Positions 37,121-49,363 of a DNA stretch of 64,000 bases are shown here, in pieces; position 1 is the stretch's first letter, and the number at the start of each line of letters is the position of its first letter. Source of the DNA: Glandiceps talaboti. Taxonomy: Eukaryota > Hemichordata > Enteropneusta > Spengelidae. The stretch is taken from contig NC_135556.1 of NCBI RefSeq assembly GCF_964340395.1, positions 8,775,001 to 8,839,000 of the forward strand. Direction: 5' to 3'. Below the pieces are notes generated by a model, which saw only the letters and a program-made list of their open reading frames with translations, was not told where the DNA came from and ran no database searches. A program made the position numbers and the translations under genes.

Positions 37121-39044
37121 GGACCAAAAAAATACTGCAGTTGCAGCTAGTGCAGCCTTAACGGACATTTGTAACTTACCAATATTGACATTTTGTTATG
37201 TTTATGTTAATTTACTGTAGTCTGTATCATACAAGCAAAACACCTTAAAAATGTTACTTATATTTGGCAATTTTCCTGCTTTATTTCTTACTTTGATTAC
37301 TGTGTTCTGCTTAAAGCTTCTCATAAAATGACAATAAAAAATTATTTCTCACCCCTTTCACAGTACTAAATTTTTAAAAAAAATTTCGTCTGTTTGATCA
37401 AAGAAAGAATACATTTGATAATGCCCTTTGACACCTGTGGCAATGTCTGATGATATGTAATGCTGGTGAGACCTATGTGAAATTATTTCAAACCATAAAA
37501 AATGAATTAGTGAAACACTAATAATGGCATACTAATCCCAAATATGATTAATATTTTTCTTTAACAAAATGAACTAAAAACTAATTTCTGAACAAGCTAT
37601 TGTGACTTTGTAAGACTTAGATTTATGTTTCTCCATGGAGTCCATACTAGCCTAGTAAGTCTTCCAGCTGAGACAAAAAATACTTTAAAACAGGTAATAA
37701 AAAATAGGTTGTTAACTGCTAGTTTTTACTTTAGTTTCTAAGCTACAAGAAAGTGATAGATTTGAAAATTATACTGAAAATTATATAATATGAAAATTAT
37801 AAGAGTAAAATAAACCGAAAAGGCACAGACAATAAAACTGCACAAGTTATCTCATGCAACTTTGACAAATTACATGTATGTGTAATGACAGCGCACTTTG
37901 GGTTTGACTGAATTATCACAAAAGTAAAATACTGTAACCATCTCCATTCTTTATCAAATGAATAACCATATATATCATAAAAAAACTGAAACTATCGTCA
38001 CAATGCAGCAATGGTGTCTTTAAAGCAACAAATTGTCATATGCAAGTATTGAGGCCTGCAGATAAATGACTTAATTCTTGTAATTATTCCAATTCTCATA
38101 TAAGTAGTAGAAAAATGCACCTGTAGGAAAATTTCCATGATAATCAAAAAGTTTTAAAATCTCTCCAAAGTTTGCCATGTGAAAGCTTGTTCCTGCTCCT
38201 TATAAAATAGATATAACGCTTTCAAACTCTGCTCAAAGTGCTTTACAATTATCATAAATTGGGTTCCTGTCTTGTTTTCCAGGAAATTGTCAAACGCCTA
38301 TCTATTGTTTTCACATAGTGAGTGTTAACACAGAATTTGGCAGCCATGTTCAATTCTAAAATGACTAAATTTTGATATTATTTTCACCTCTACTTAAAAA
38401 ATTGGGGCGATGTGAAGCTATTACAAAGTTGTCACTGATTGGAAAACATGCATCACTCGTTAACAGTACAACCAACAGATGTGCTTGTTTCTAACCAATC
38501 AGAATGAACCTTATAAAGTGCTTCACATTATCTGCAAAAATATGCATGATGACCCAGATTTTAAACTATATTTTAACTTAGAATAGGTTGGAGTTTTCAT
38601 GAACAAAGTAAAAGCAAAAGTTTGATGAGTTTACTTCCAAGACACGTTTTATATTAAACCCACTCTTTCATTCATAATGTGAGGTTTTCGCTAGAACTTC
38701 AAAAATTGCAAATGGCGACATAATTCAATGTATCATCCCCATTTTTATAAACTCTGATAACATTCTTACCTGGCAGTTGTAAGAAAATTACCATCAATAT
38801 GGACTATAACACAAAATTAAAAAACGATGTTCTAAGAAAAATGATTTTAACCTGGTGTAACAAATAGGATTCTATTATCGAATAGATTGAAGTAAAATCA
38901 GGAAATATGTATTTCATTGTAATAATAAGAGCAATTAAAACTAAAAAAAAATTGTAATTCATACTAATACTATGTGATAAAGTGATTTAGAGTAGAGGGA
39001 GATTAATAGAAGGCACTTCTGAAAACCTTACAAAAATGTAAGAT
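37121..39044 (-). other. 3' flank/UTR of the membrane-protein gene
   Basis: AT-rich, no further exon after the stop at 39,045. CTTTATAAAATAGATATAACG..TCAAAGTGCTTTACAAT near 38,200 belongs to the same dispersed family as 58,560-58,870. Part of the stretch is presumably the 3' UTR; the end cannot be fixed. Confidence 0.4.
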
Positions 39045-40615
39045 TTACTTGATTTTCCTGATCTTGTTTCTTTTTAAAGGAATAAAGAACAATGGAAGGA
39101 ATATGACAACACCAAAAATAAGTTGTCCAATAACGAAGGCTAGAAGCCTGTCGTAGCCCCATGTTCTCGGTGTTTGTTTCATACCATACAGAAGTAGAAA
39201 GCCAACAATAACAGCAATAGATGCATACAGGTATCCTGTGGCTGCCTGTCAGACAAACAAAAACAAAGACATTGTCAATCTTTTATGTATCAAAACATGT
39301 CACGTTATCAATTGAAATCCACAACTTCTGCCTGTCATAAGGCAAATGAATTGAATTCAAGTAAATCATATGCAATTCACTTAGGGGTGAGATCAATAGT
39401 TCAATATAGAATAAAAAACTAAATTCTTTTAGTTGGGCCTCGGTCCCTTCTAACTTAATTGACCAAAATTGACAATTGTTTCAGAGCGCTCAATCATTCC
39501 TACATGTATTTTAGTGCTATGCATTTACAATAGCAAAAATTCTTCCATTTCTTGATTAGACTGCATTTGTTAGAAAAATTTGTATTTATGGGTACAAATC
39601 AGATCCATTAAAATTAAATCATTTTTGTAAGACGAGAACTAAAATGGTTCAAACCTTCCTGGGATACCCACCCCCAAACTAAAGGAATATATTTTTTTTA
39701 TCCTTTTACTGATCTCGCCCCTTAACATTGTACTGTGCCTGTCAATTTGTCATTACTAAATATATAAAATGCTAATGATTGTACACTAGCCTTTTGAAAG
39801 GAAGTGCCAATGACATTGCAGCCTTTTTGTTTGTATTAACATTGCTAAATTCTCATATGATATGATAATGTGTTATAGGGAAAAGAGTGATTATGTTTAC
39901 AGTTGCTATGTTATGGTTGCCTGAGATTTCTGTGATACCCAGTAACCATGTACTATAATTGTTGGGAAGGTTTAGTTTCTAGACAATAATTTGCTCTTGT
40001 TGTTTATAATGTCAAAGTACTTCATGAATACTACAATGTACTGCTATGTTTGCATAAAACATACATTTATGATTTGAGAGTTTGACATCTTAGTCAACTA
40101 CAACCATGCATAGTCTTGTTTCTTACAACCTACACATCAACATTGTGCTGTTGCTATGGGTATAATTATTGTTGCTGGGGATTTTTACTTTCATGGCCTA
40201 CCAGTAATCATAATTTTATTTGTTTTGGCTAAATTTAAAGCACCTTGCATATACATGTATGGGTGTGGACATTGTAACAACAAGCCAAGGGAAGTAGTCA
40301 ATATAAACAATGTTGCTATTGGTGTTGACATGGTAGCTATGAGTGTGGTCAGTGATGTTATGGCTGCGGTCAATGTTGCTATGGGTGTGGTCATTGTAGC
40401 TAAGGTATTTTTAATGTATGGTATTAATTCAATTTGACCCGATACCACATTTTTTACCAAATTCACACGTGTGGTCAAAATGCTATCATAAGCACCATTC
40501 TTGGATGAATATATCCATCAAATATGAACTTTTACACCAAATCTGCATATCATAGATTCATTTTCGCGTTAACAGTTTCATCATCCCAAATAATGTAATA
40601 GGTGTGGGTTAATTA

Positions 40616-40650
<35 letters not shown>

Positions 40651-43600
40651 AACAACTTGGATAATTCACCTGTTTAATCATGGTCCACTTTCTCTGCTTG
40701 GTGATGGCAACATCGGTAGGCCATATGGCCATGGCATAGAAAAGTGGGGGTAATACAAAGATAGACATAACAATTAACGTGTAGAAAACCTCACAATGAA
40801 AGAAATCTAGGAGATGATATTTCTTGCCAGCACGCCATTCTTCTAATGTACCTAAAATTAAAGTAAAAGTAAACTCAGTCTATCATGTGACATCATCACT
40901 GTGAGTACTATGTATACAGAGGAAGGCTCATTCTGGATGAGTTATAATAAATATGTATTAAAAATATGGTCTAATATTCTGATTATTACCTATGTATCAT
41001 TACAACAATTACCATATGGTAGAACATGTGTCGTTCGTTGAATTTCCCAATCTTTGCATTTCTATTTGTATAGAATAAATTATGAATAACACAAGAGATT
41101 ATATAGATGAAATAAATTATTGTGGATATTGAACTATATGTTGTACTCCCTTAATATTTTATTACAGCAAAAAGACAACACGATGTATCAAGTTAAAGTT
41201 CAAAATCGTAGCTGAAGATACATGTCATAAACTGTTCCGAATAAGGACCAATAGTTTCGCATATAAGGACCAACAGCTTTTGCTAACTGTCAATCCTTAT
41301 GATCAGAAGTCACTTGCCCTTAATTTCACATACTGTTTGCAAATGATATACAAATGAGGTTCAACCATTGCAGTCTTTCCTTGTTTAGCACATGAAATCA
41401 TGTGATTCCATGGATTTTCATACTGTTTTTTGGATAAACATACAACAAAGTAACTGTATGTATTATAACAGAATCCATGACGTGTAAGTACCAGTATGGG
41501 TACTCATACTCAGGGGTATTTATATGCATGCTTGTTGTTCTCTGCTGCACTTTCAGTGTCACTCACTAGGTTCATTAAAGTATGATTGCAGAGAACGCCA
41601 CAAGCAGCCCAATTATGCCATATTTACACCCACACATCATGTATATCTGTCTTTTATTTAATAATGTGAATGCAATCTTTTTGTGATACTTCAACATGTG
41701 ACTATACATGTACATTATAATTTTGTGAGGGTATACATGTAAAACATAAATATTATGACAGCACAACATGCTGTACATATAAAGTGCCATTGTGGCATAC
41801 TCTGGGTATTTGCATTAGTGTTTGTGATAATCTCTTCAGCTGTATTTTCATAAGCACAGCTGTACAGGGAAAGTGCAGCAGAAAACACTACATTAGTACA
41901 TGTATGAGTGCAAATATCCCAATAGACTGGTTTCCGGTCCCTTATCAGCTTAGATAGCTGGGACTGGTAACGGCTAATTTATGCATGGCTGTAATTGGTT
42001 CTAATTTTCCTTGCAATCTGATTGGTCAGTGCCAGCAAAAGTTTTTAACAGACAAAGCACTGATTTGATAATATCTTGGGAAACTAATATGGCAGAATAT
42101 ATTCGGTCCATATTGCTGGCAGACAAAATATGAATATGTTCTTGATTTCACTGGCATCTTTTGACAATATGAAACATCAAATGTCATAATTATGACATAA
42201 GGATTGATATGCCATTTTTGTCAGAATCCTGACAAAAATGGCAGCTATTAGTGGTCCCAATACTCAAAGCCCTACAGCGATGAGGATGCTGGGTACCAGG
42301 AACCAGTCTAACATCCCCCAACACTGGCAATCATGCATAATGAGGTTCTATTATCATTACATATGTTTATCCAAAGCAAAATTAATTCCATAAATATACT
42401 AAATATAAAACTGCATTCTTGTGATTTCTTGGAGATGGAATAGTTGCACACTTATTTGCATATGTAATATACTGATGTGCAAATTGTACATAGAAATAGA
42501 ATTCTTCCGACGTCATTTCTTGAATTAACCCTAAGGCATCCAGGCTATAAAAAGTATAATTATGAATTGAACAGTACATATACACAAATTTTGATTTTTT
42601 TTAACAGACTGACCATGACCATCCAGCATTATTTAGTTATGATGAAAAACAAATAACAAAAGGTCACCCTTGGTGCTGACATATCATGCAGTGTCTGTGT
42701 GCACAGATTGATCACAACCTTGACATACCATATTTTTGGAATGGGCACTTTGAACAAGGCCTTCAACATTGACATCATTTCACATTCCATGTATACTTAC
42801 CAAGTGATTCAAAATGGTGCCCAAAATAAAGCTAAATGAAAAGGCACACGTGATGGACTTATTAATTAATCTCATTAATATCTGCAGCCTTACTGATGAG
42901 ATGATTCTTTTTCCCTTTTGCAAGACTTACAGGAAAAGTCCAGTTAAACTTTCTTTTACATTTAGTATTGTACTAAATAAAATCCTATAAAAACGTTCAT
43001 GCCAAAAAACAAAGGGGTGATGAATGCAAACAGAGGGGCGGCCCATGCAAACAGAGGGGATGTGCCCTTCAAAAATCCCTTGTGGAGAACACTGGTACTT
43101 GTGTATAGACTACTGCAATCAACTTAAATATGATTTTTGACAAAACAAAGAATGGCAAGATAATAAAGGGGTTTGGGTAAAAATGATGTCATCACTAGAG
43201 GATTTCCTAGTGATGATACCATGCAGGAAATATCTCAAATGGCTAAATATGTGCCAAGTGTAGTTGAACTTTTTCACAAGATTTCAAAAGTTTTTAGTAA
43301 GTTACGAGAATCAAGTTCTATTTTATCACCCAAAATCATATATAATTTGATAACAGTAATCAATGAATGAAAATGTAGTAAAAGGCAAACAATTATAATA
43401 AGCAAGACTGGATTTTTCTTTTAATTCTCTCCTGTAAGAGTGTTGGTATTGGTTTCCTTGGTCATCATACATGTACAATGTATTAATTTTCAGTGGTATA
43501 TTTCCCAGACTCTTTCTTACGCTCAAAGATTATTTCAGTGTATCAGAATTTAATGTACTTTTCACTCCCATTACCACCCTTTTTATGTTGTTTTGTTTTT

Positions 43601-45627
43601 TCTATTATTGAATTGTAGCTGTCTGTTTTTATGGGGTTTATGACCATCTGGTCACTTTTATCCTGAAATAAAGTTGATAAAAAAAATTGATGGCTTTATA
43701 CTTACATGTATAGGATGAACAAATTTAGGTTGCCACTGACTAGTAATGTTTTGTGGTGTTCTCCTTTCCCTACCTATGTGCTGACTCACAAGTAAACTGT
43801 AAGCTAGTTTTTATCATTTTGACCAACAACAAAAATTGCTGACTTCATAATCAGGATACTATGGTGCAGGGTACAACACACAATGAAAGGTACAACACTG
43901 TCAACACACTTTGTATTGTATTGCAACCCTTCGTCTGATAATGGTGGACAAAGTTGACAGGACACTTCAAAGTCCTTTACAAGAATGTAACTCAACCACA
44001 GTGTTGACAATAGCTAGTATAGTTACTTTGCACAATGAACCATTTCATGATGCAATCCTAAACACAGACAAGTTTGTGCTGATTTTTGAAAAATTTGTTC
44101 TCTGATGTTAAATGACCCAAATTGACTTTTTTTTTATTCCAGTAAACATACTTGCATCCCAAATACTGGTATCCCAAGGATAATGTAAATATGGACATCT
44201 TTGATGTCATTCAAAAATTAAAGTTTTCTGGCACAGATAGCAGAGTTCATGGCTCACAAGATTTCTCTGTCATTTTAGAATATGTATAATAAACGTCTTT
44301 GAATTTTCTATATTGTATCTGAATATAAGGGTTGAATTCTGCTTAAAGCAAATGGTGGGTATATAAGTATGCTAAATGAGTATAATACTGTGAGTACTTT
44401 TGAATATTGGCTGTGAAAGACAGCACCAAAGGATGTACAAGCTAATAATGCATGTCCTTTGTAAATTAAGTAAGTCATGATTGGTTTATCCCCGAAAAGT
44501 CCAAAGACCGGTTAGCCCAGGAAAGCCTAAAGATCGGTTATCCCTGGCAAAACTAAGGATCAGTTATCCCTGGAAAAACTATGGATTGGTCATCCCTGAA
44601 AAGTCTATGGAATACTACAAAGAATAACACACATGTGACAGTGAGGGTACACAAGTGTAGAATTCTCTTTGAATGTTACAACATGCAGGAGTGTTTTAGG
44701 CTGCTTGTAATTTTTGAATATGGCATTTCATTCCCAACCACTTCTATTAAAGAAGTAAGCAAGTACTCCAAAAACAACTAATAAAAATAAGGCCATTTTC
44801 ATTTGTGAATTGTACAAAGTGATTGTGTCATTTCACTACACTTGTTGCATGATTACTGGGAGTTTAGACTGTTGTAGTTGAAATTTTCATGATAAGATAT
44901 AATTTAACTATTATCATAATAGTGTACACATAATGAACAGTTTCACCTATAAAATTTCTCAAAATTTGCACTTGAAAGAATTAAATTATGTAGAATTAAG
45001 TAAAATTAAAGTGTCTTTGATTACAAAATTTGCTTTATTTCTTACACCCGGTCACCGACCCCTGTGTTTCCATTTCTTTCTAAATGTACGGTTTATTCCA
45101 ACGGGATACAGGATTTTGTCAAATGTTAACTACACAAGCAAATAAATAAATAAATAAATTAATTAATTAATAAATATACATAAAGTATGGAATTGATTAA
45201 AATAAACATTGAAAATAGTAAACGTACTCTTACCTGCATAGAGAAATCTGTCATATCCAAGGGTTAGAATAGCAAACATACAAGTATACGACAGGGTCCA
45301 TACAGCGTGTGCCGTGGCTTCTTTCCCGTTGTGGATCAACTTCCACCCAGCCATGAAACCCAAGACGCCCAGCAATATGTTAGTACAGGCAAACAAACAA
45401 GGCCAAATTGGGTGAAGACTGCGATCGAAGAAAAACATTGTTTCCCAACCGGGATAGCCCCAGAGGAGATAGACCCCAGATGGAGCAAATAACAGACTCA
45501 AATACAGTATACAATACACAAAATATTTGTTCACAAGCATGGAATGTTCCCGTTTTAAAGGTTCGGCCGCACACGCTGCAAAACATGCACCCATGGCAAA
45601 AGACCAAAAGACGTCGACTTGAATCAT
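39045..45627 (-). CDS. predicted seven-span membrane protein (3 exons)
   Basis: Exons on the minus strand are 45,627-45,234, 40,851-40,670 and 39,245-39,045 (stop TAA). All junctions are GT-AG with phases 1 and 0, giving 258 residues. The start Met is the first in the frame and sits about 405 bases from the NXT1 start. Hydrophobic segments lie at about 5-21, 36-57, 74-95, 107-122, 152-175, 193-212 and 226-247, separated by charged loops. GYDR occurs twice, once before the exon 1/2 junction (LGYDRFLYAG) and once between the last two segments (WGYDRLLAF), which hints at an internal duplication. The C-terminus LKRNKIRKIK ends in RKIK, compatible with a dilysine-type ER retrieval signal. I do not recognise the family; it could be an uncharacterised invertebrate or broadly conserved TMEM. 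The gene structure is well supported; the function is unknown. Confidence 0.8.
40140..40565 (+). repeat. minisatellite-bearing element, copy C (intronic)
   Basis: In the second intron of the membrane-protein gene. GTTGCTATGGGT and GTTGCTATTGGTG units (40,149, 40,312, 40,376) are followed by CTTTTACACCAAATCTGCAT and ATCATAGATTCA, matching the tail of copies A and B. More diverged and shorter than those copies. Confidence 0.6.
40617..40649. repeat. (GT)n microsatellite
   Basis: 33 bases of alternating TG ending 21 bases from the splice donor of exon 2 of the membrane-protein gene (minus strand, exon end at 40,670). Confidence 0.97.
41477..41640 (+). repeat. foldback-family fragment (intronic)
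   Basis: GACGTGTAAGTACCAGTATG, GGTACTCATACTCAGGGGTA and CTCTGCTGCACTTTCAGTGT match the left part of the element at 56,193-56,334. TTGTGGCATACTCTGGGTAT at 41,789 may be a displaced right end. Confidence 0.5.
41923..42310. mobile_element. 388-bp TIR element (intronic MITE)
   Basis: The ends TAGACTGGTTTCCGGTCCC (left) and GGTACCAGGAACCAGTCTA (right) are inverted repeats of about 19 bases. The interior is non-coding and includes ATCTTGGGAAACTAATATGG and the pair GCCATTTTTGTCAG / CTGACAAAAATGGC, a perfect internal hairpin at about 42,211-42,242. It lies in the first intron of the membrane-protein gene. The target duplication is not clear. Confidence 0.65.
43167..43690 (+). pseudogene. unassigned terminal ORF with 3' UTR-like end
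   Basis: Antisense within the first intron of the membrane-protein gene. A frame bounded upstream by TAA (43,164-43,166) reads GKNDVITRGFPSDDTMQEIS and then MAKYVPSVVELFHKISKVFS, KLRESSSILSPKIIYNL and a stop at 43,368-43,370. The composition is protein-like. About 300 bases later come AATAAA (43,668) and a short A-run (about 43,679-43,685), which looks like the 3' end of an mRNA. It may be a processed pseudogene fragment, or a terminal exon of an unseen gene. I do not recognise the protein, and chance is possible. Confidence 0.3.
44483..44610 (+). repeat. 26-bp tandem repeat, 5 copies
   Basis: GGTTATCCCTGGAAAAACTA plus AGGATC recurs at 44,483, 44,510, 44,536, 44,562 and 44,588 (spacings 27, 26, 26, 26), with moderate divergence. 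In the first intron of the membrane-protein gene. Confidence 0.85.
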
Positions 45628-46032
45628 TGTGACGGAATGAACGCGAAGCGAACGTATTTCTGAAAATGAACTTCAACTAGACACGAAGTGACTCTTTTCC
45701 CTTTGCAGCTAGCTCCACACAGCTTGCTACCACTAATGCCAGCAGCACAGCAGACAGTACACGTTTCGTTGGCAAAGCGGAAGTTAACACAAATGAAAAT
45801 GCACAGATTTCCTCCCCTTATCCGATTTTACGGAGCTCGGAACCAGTTTCCCTTTACAATATAGGTGGTGTCTACGATGTCTTTAGGTACTGTCACGACT
45901 AATGCAAACTATCTTCGTTTAAAATTTAAACGGCGTCGCGTCAGCAGAAGAGTCAAGTTCTTCGCCGGCAAGTGGTAATCTAACCTTTGACCTCGAAGCC
46001 GGAAGTATAAAAGAAGCACGGGAGACACAAGA
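45628..46032. promoter_or_regulatory. bidirectional promoter, membrane protein / NXT1
   Basis: About 405 bases separate two divergent start codons. Near NXT1 there is CCGGAAGT at 45,999-46,006, a consensus ETS/GABPA site, directly followed by TATAAAAG at 46,006-46,013. A second CGGAAGT lies at about 45,779. The TATA-like word is only about 20 bases from the NXT1 ATG, so an ETS-driven start with a very short 5' UTR is more plausible than a TATA-set one. The region is more GC-rich than its surroundings by eye. Sharing of control is inference. Confidence 0.6.
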
Positions 46033-49000
46033 ATGGCGGCGACTGTGAGTAGAAACCGTTCCCCTGCATTCTGCAGTGTGTGGCAACCTAGTCAAAAATT
46101 CATATATAAAAACTTGAACAAGTGATGTTGAGGATCATTTCCAGGCCCTCTTCGTGTGTTACATTACCTAAGGACGTTGAAGTGTGATTAGTAACAATAA
46201 TTTTGATTGTTTTTGAGTACAGCATTGGCAATACATGTAGCGTTTCTGGTACTCGACTGGACGTGTATTAGTATATTACGGTGTAACGTAAATACACGAC
46301 ATACGTACGCGAGGACGTACCACGCCATAGCTATCATTGTCCCCTATCATTCACAAGCCTGGTAGGGCTAAACATGGATGTATTAGTCTCACTAATACAT
46401 CCATGGGCTAAACAACACGACGTATCTTACAGTTTAAGCGTTTCCCTGATCACAACTTCCTTTTGACCGTAGAGGTAGAAATGTTACGATTAAGCAAAGA
46501 GCTGACAGAAGCAATTAGTAGACGTGGACTGAAAGCAATGGGATATGGACACACAGTCCTGCTTGCAGACAAAGTACGGGACTCGATTCTGACAATGTCC
46601 AAAACAAAGGAGGGTATTACATGTAAATATCACATTATCAGAATCGAGTTCCGGCTTTCTCCGTCTCCCACCACGACTAAAGGACACATTTGACTAAATT
46701 TATAAAAATGTGAAAGGAATATTTACAAATCGAACAGAGTGTGAATGATGAAATTACAAAATAAACCTACACCATACAATGATGGATGTATGGCAGAGAC
46801 AGTTTTGAGTATTGGGTATATTCAGTAGGTCTATAGGGGCTATGTTATGTATCACTCCATGCCTACCAAATAACATACTCGAGTCAGAGTTGCCTCAGCG
46901 CTATTGTATCATTGTATTAACAAATATGTTTATACACATGGAGTCTGAATATAATTTTGAGCATATTTTAGTTAAACTTATTAGATCTATAATATCAGAA
47001 CATAGCAGAATTTATGTTTTTGTGTGTAACAACTATCACTTTCAAAATGTTCACCAAATCTATGCAAAGAATAAGCCTAATTAATACTTCTTTTATATTT
47101 TTTTTTGTAGGATTTTAAAAGTAAAGTTGACCAAGCATGTGAGGCTGCAGAGAAATTCCATAAACTGTATTATGAAACGTTTGACAGAAGACGAAGTGTA
47201 AGTGAGAAAATAGCATTCTTTCTACATGCTGGCTTTTTACCTCATAATACTAAGGGGTCAAAATAGAACTAGTCTGGAATATTGAATCATTCTCCAACAT
47301 TCCCTATAGTGTAGTGCATGGAGCAAAGAAACATGGTTAGTAATTATCAGTACCTGTAATAGCTTTTTACCTCGTACTAGGGAGTCACCATCAAAATAGA
47401 ACAATTTTTTCTTGCGTGTACCTATAATACTGCGTGCGGAGCAGAAGTCTTGGTGTCGACCAAAATTTGAAATGATCGACATTGCTATTTTTATGACACT
47501 CATATGAAATGAAATTTTATTTCAAGTTACAAAATCCACACATTGTTTAGTTTTAGTTTTGTCAGATTCATTGAAGATTTTGACCTTTATTTGGTGATTA
47601 CCACTCCATATAGTTAGAAGCGATGATGATTGTGACAATTATCAGTGTCCTCTGTGAAAGTTATATATGTATCACTGGGATGTAGATAAGGGCCGATAGT
47701 TGGCAAAAAATCTCCGGCTACTTTTTCAAGTGTTTATGTATTATTTGTTTCACTCACTAGACTATATATATCCATTGTTGGGTAAATTCATGGATCTCCC
47801 CTCGTGCTTATCACTGCCTACTTTTCCAATTTTATCTGCAACTTTTAAAATTAGCTACAAACAAAGTAATCACGTCAGATAGATATGTGTAGCAAGAACA
47901 ATACATTAGGAAGAAATACATTTAAAAGTAAGAATTTAACATCATAGCCTAACAAATTTAGTTGTACCAGATACTGTCCTTGAAACCAGTCTTGTAAGGT
48001 TAACACAGTTATAGCAATATTATGTCTGTTATTTACCAGAACCTGTCAAAGTTATACTTAGACTCTGCATCACTGGTTTGGAATGGTAATGCTTGTAATG
48101 GGTCAGAGGAAGTAGCCAAATTTTTCGAACAACTTCCAACAAGTTCTTTCAAAGTGGACACTTTGGATTGTCACCCTGTTTTAGGTAAGTATTAGCCTCA
48201 GTGTCTTCACTTACATTTATTCATCAAAGACAGATGGGGGTCGGATGAGAGTTCTTATAAACTGAGTAATGGTAAGAATTGATCCATCATTAGATTTGTT
48301 TATAGACTTTAAATAGCTCTTATAAGTCAGTCAGTAAACCAGACATTTAAAGTTATAGTGCCTTGTAATCATTCTAAAAAAATAAGGGAAGTTTTTACCA
48401 GGATTTAGTATACATATGAAGTCTGAAAATGGTGTACATTGTGTTCAACAGTTACAATGAAATGAAAGCTGAAAGGAAATAAAGGTGATATTTCCAAAAT
48501 ACAAATGTACCTGAATAATCATAGAAATGGCTGAAGTCCAGCGATTGTATGTCTGTTGTGTCAGCAAGCTAGGGAGTCTTCTGTGTCTACGTGAACAACT
48601 TGTGCGTAGATCTACAATTGATCATCCCTTATATTCAGAATCACACAAATGAAAATGGAACATAAGAGAAACATGTTTATAGCAAATCTCTTTCATACGT
48701 CATTGAAAAAGAAACAGGCAAATAAAAAATTGGGGTTTTGATAAAAAGCTAACAATTCCTTTAGCCTATGTTAAAACATTTATTTCTGACATTTTGACCT
48801 TACACGAAAAGGTTTTCTTCAGAGTAAAATGTACATGTCTGAGTTCTGCATTTAGCAGTGAAATCAAAAACAGTAAATGCCAAAGTTGGAGTTATATTAT
48901 ACTATAGAGAATGTTCATAACAAATTTATGTCTGGCGTTTGATGGATTCACCATCGTTGTTCATCACATGGCTGGCTCTGTAATCTAGCCGTCTCACGCT

Positions 49001-49363
49001 AGTTTTAATTTTGTTCTCATATTCTTTGTAATGTCTCACACCACCATCTACATTGTATAATTTATCTATAAAACCAAGTCGATGACTAAAGTGCCCATTT
49101 ATCAGTGTGACAGGTTACATGAAAGGCAGTATATCATAAATCATTAAGATATATTTAGTACTTAGACTCATTTGATACCAGCAGCATTATTTTTTTCATT
49201 TCCAGAGGAAGCCACTGGAGGGCGCATTTCAATATTGGTAACTGTGAATGGAACAGTCAAGTTTGACGGAAGTAGAGTGAATGGTTTCAATCAAAATTTT
49301 GTTCTGACAACCCAGGACTCTGTGTGGAAAATAGCCAGTGACTGTTTACGTTTCCAGGAATAA
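46033..49363 (+). CDS. NXT1: NTF2-related export protein (NXT1/p15)
   Basis: Exons 46,033-46,044, 47,111-47,197, 48,040-48,184 and 49,206-49,363 (stop TAA) join through GT-AG introns in phases 0, 0 and 1 to give 133 residues. The product begins MAATDFKSKVDQACEAAEKF and carries the family landmarks YYETFDRRR, LVWNGN, LDCHPV, ILVTVNGTVKFDG, FNQNFVLT and the C-terminal VWKIASDCLRFQE. Human NXT1 is 140 residues, so this is full length with a slightly shorter end. The protein folds as one NTF2-like domain and pairs with the NTF2-like domain of NXF1/TAP to carry bulk mRNA through nuclear pores. The first coding exon is only 12 bases before a GTGAGT donor; the ATG is chosen because it gives the expected N-terminus in frame. 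NXT1 versus NXT2 naming cannot be decided in an invertebrate with one copy. Confidence 0.96.
46373..46405. repeat. perfect 33-base hairpin flanked by a direct repeat
   Basis: CATGGATGTATTAGT, CTC, ACTAATACATCCATG: a 15-base perfect stem with a three-base loop, flanked by the direct repeat GGGCTAAAC (about 46,365-46,373 and 46,405-46,413). In NXT1 intron 1. Confidence 0.9.
46463..46692 (+). pseudogene. possible DDIT4/REDD1-like fragment in NXT1 intron 1
   Basis: An open frame reads EVEMLRLSKELTEAISRRGL, then KAMGYGHTVLLADKVRDSIL, then TMSKTKEG and IIRIEF. The pattern (paired helices, G.G..LL...., ILTMS, then an I.IEF strand 14 positions after the Glu) resembles the DDIT4/REDD1 C-terminal domain, where ..L.MSE.EPCG.RGC...IEF is typical. 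The diagnostic EPCG.RGC core is not conserved here. A polypyrimidine tract and AG (CTTCCTTTTGACCGTAG, about 46,457-46,472) precede it, so it might have been an exon. I read it as a decayed fragment; coincidence is possible. Confidence 0.33.

Noticed and set aside
40156-40478. Plus and minus frames with VAMGVVIVA / TTPIATL repeats
   Set aside because: Translations of the GTTGCTATGGG repeat units of copy C, not proteins.
45307-45676. Other frames overlapping exon 1 of the membrane-protein gene
   Set aside because: Shadows of the spliced minus-strand frame, which alone continues through good splice sites with hydrophobic segments.
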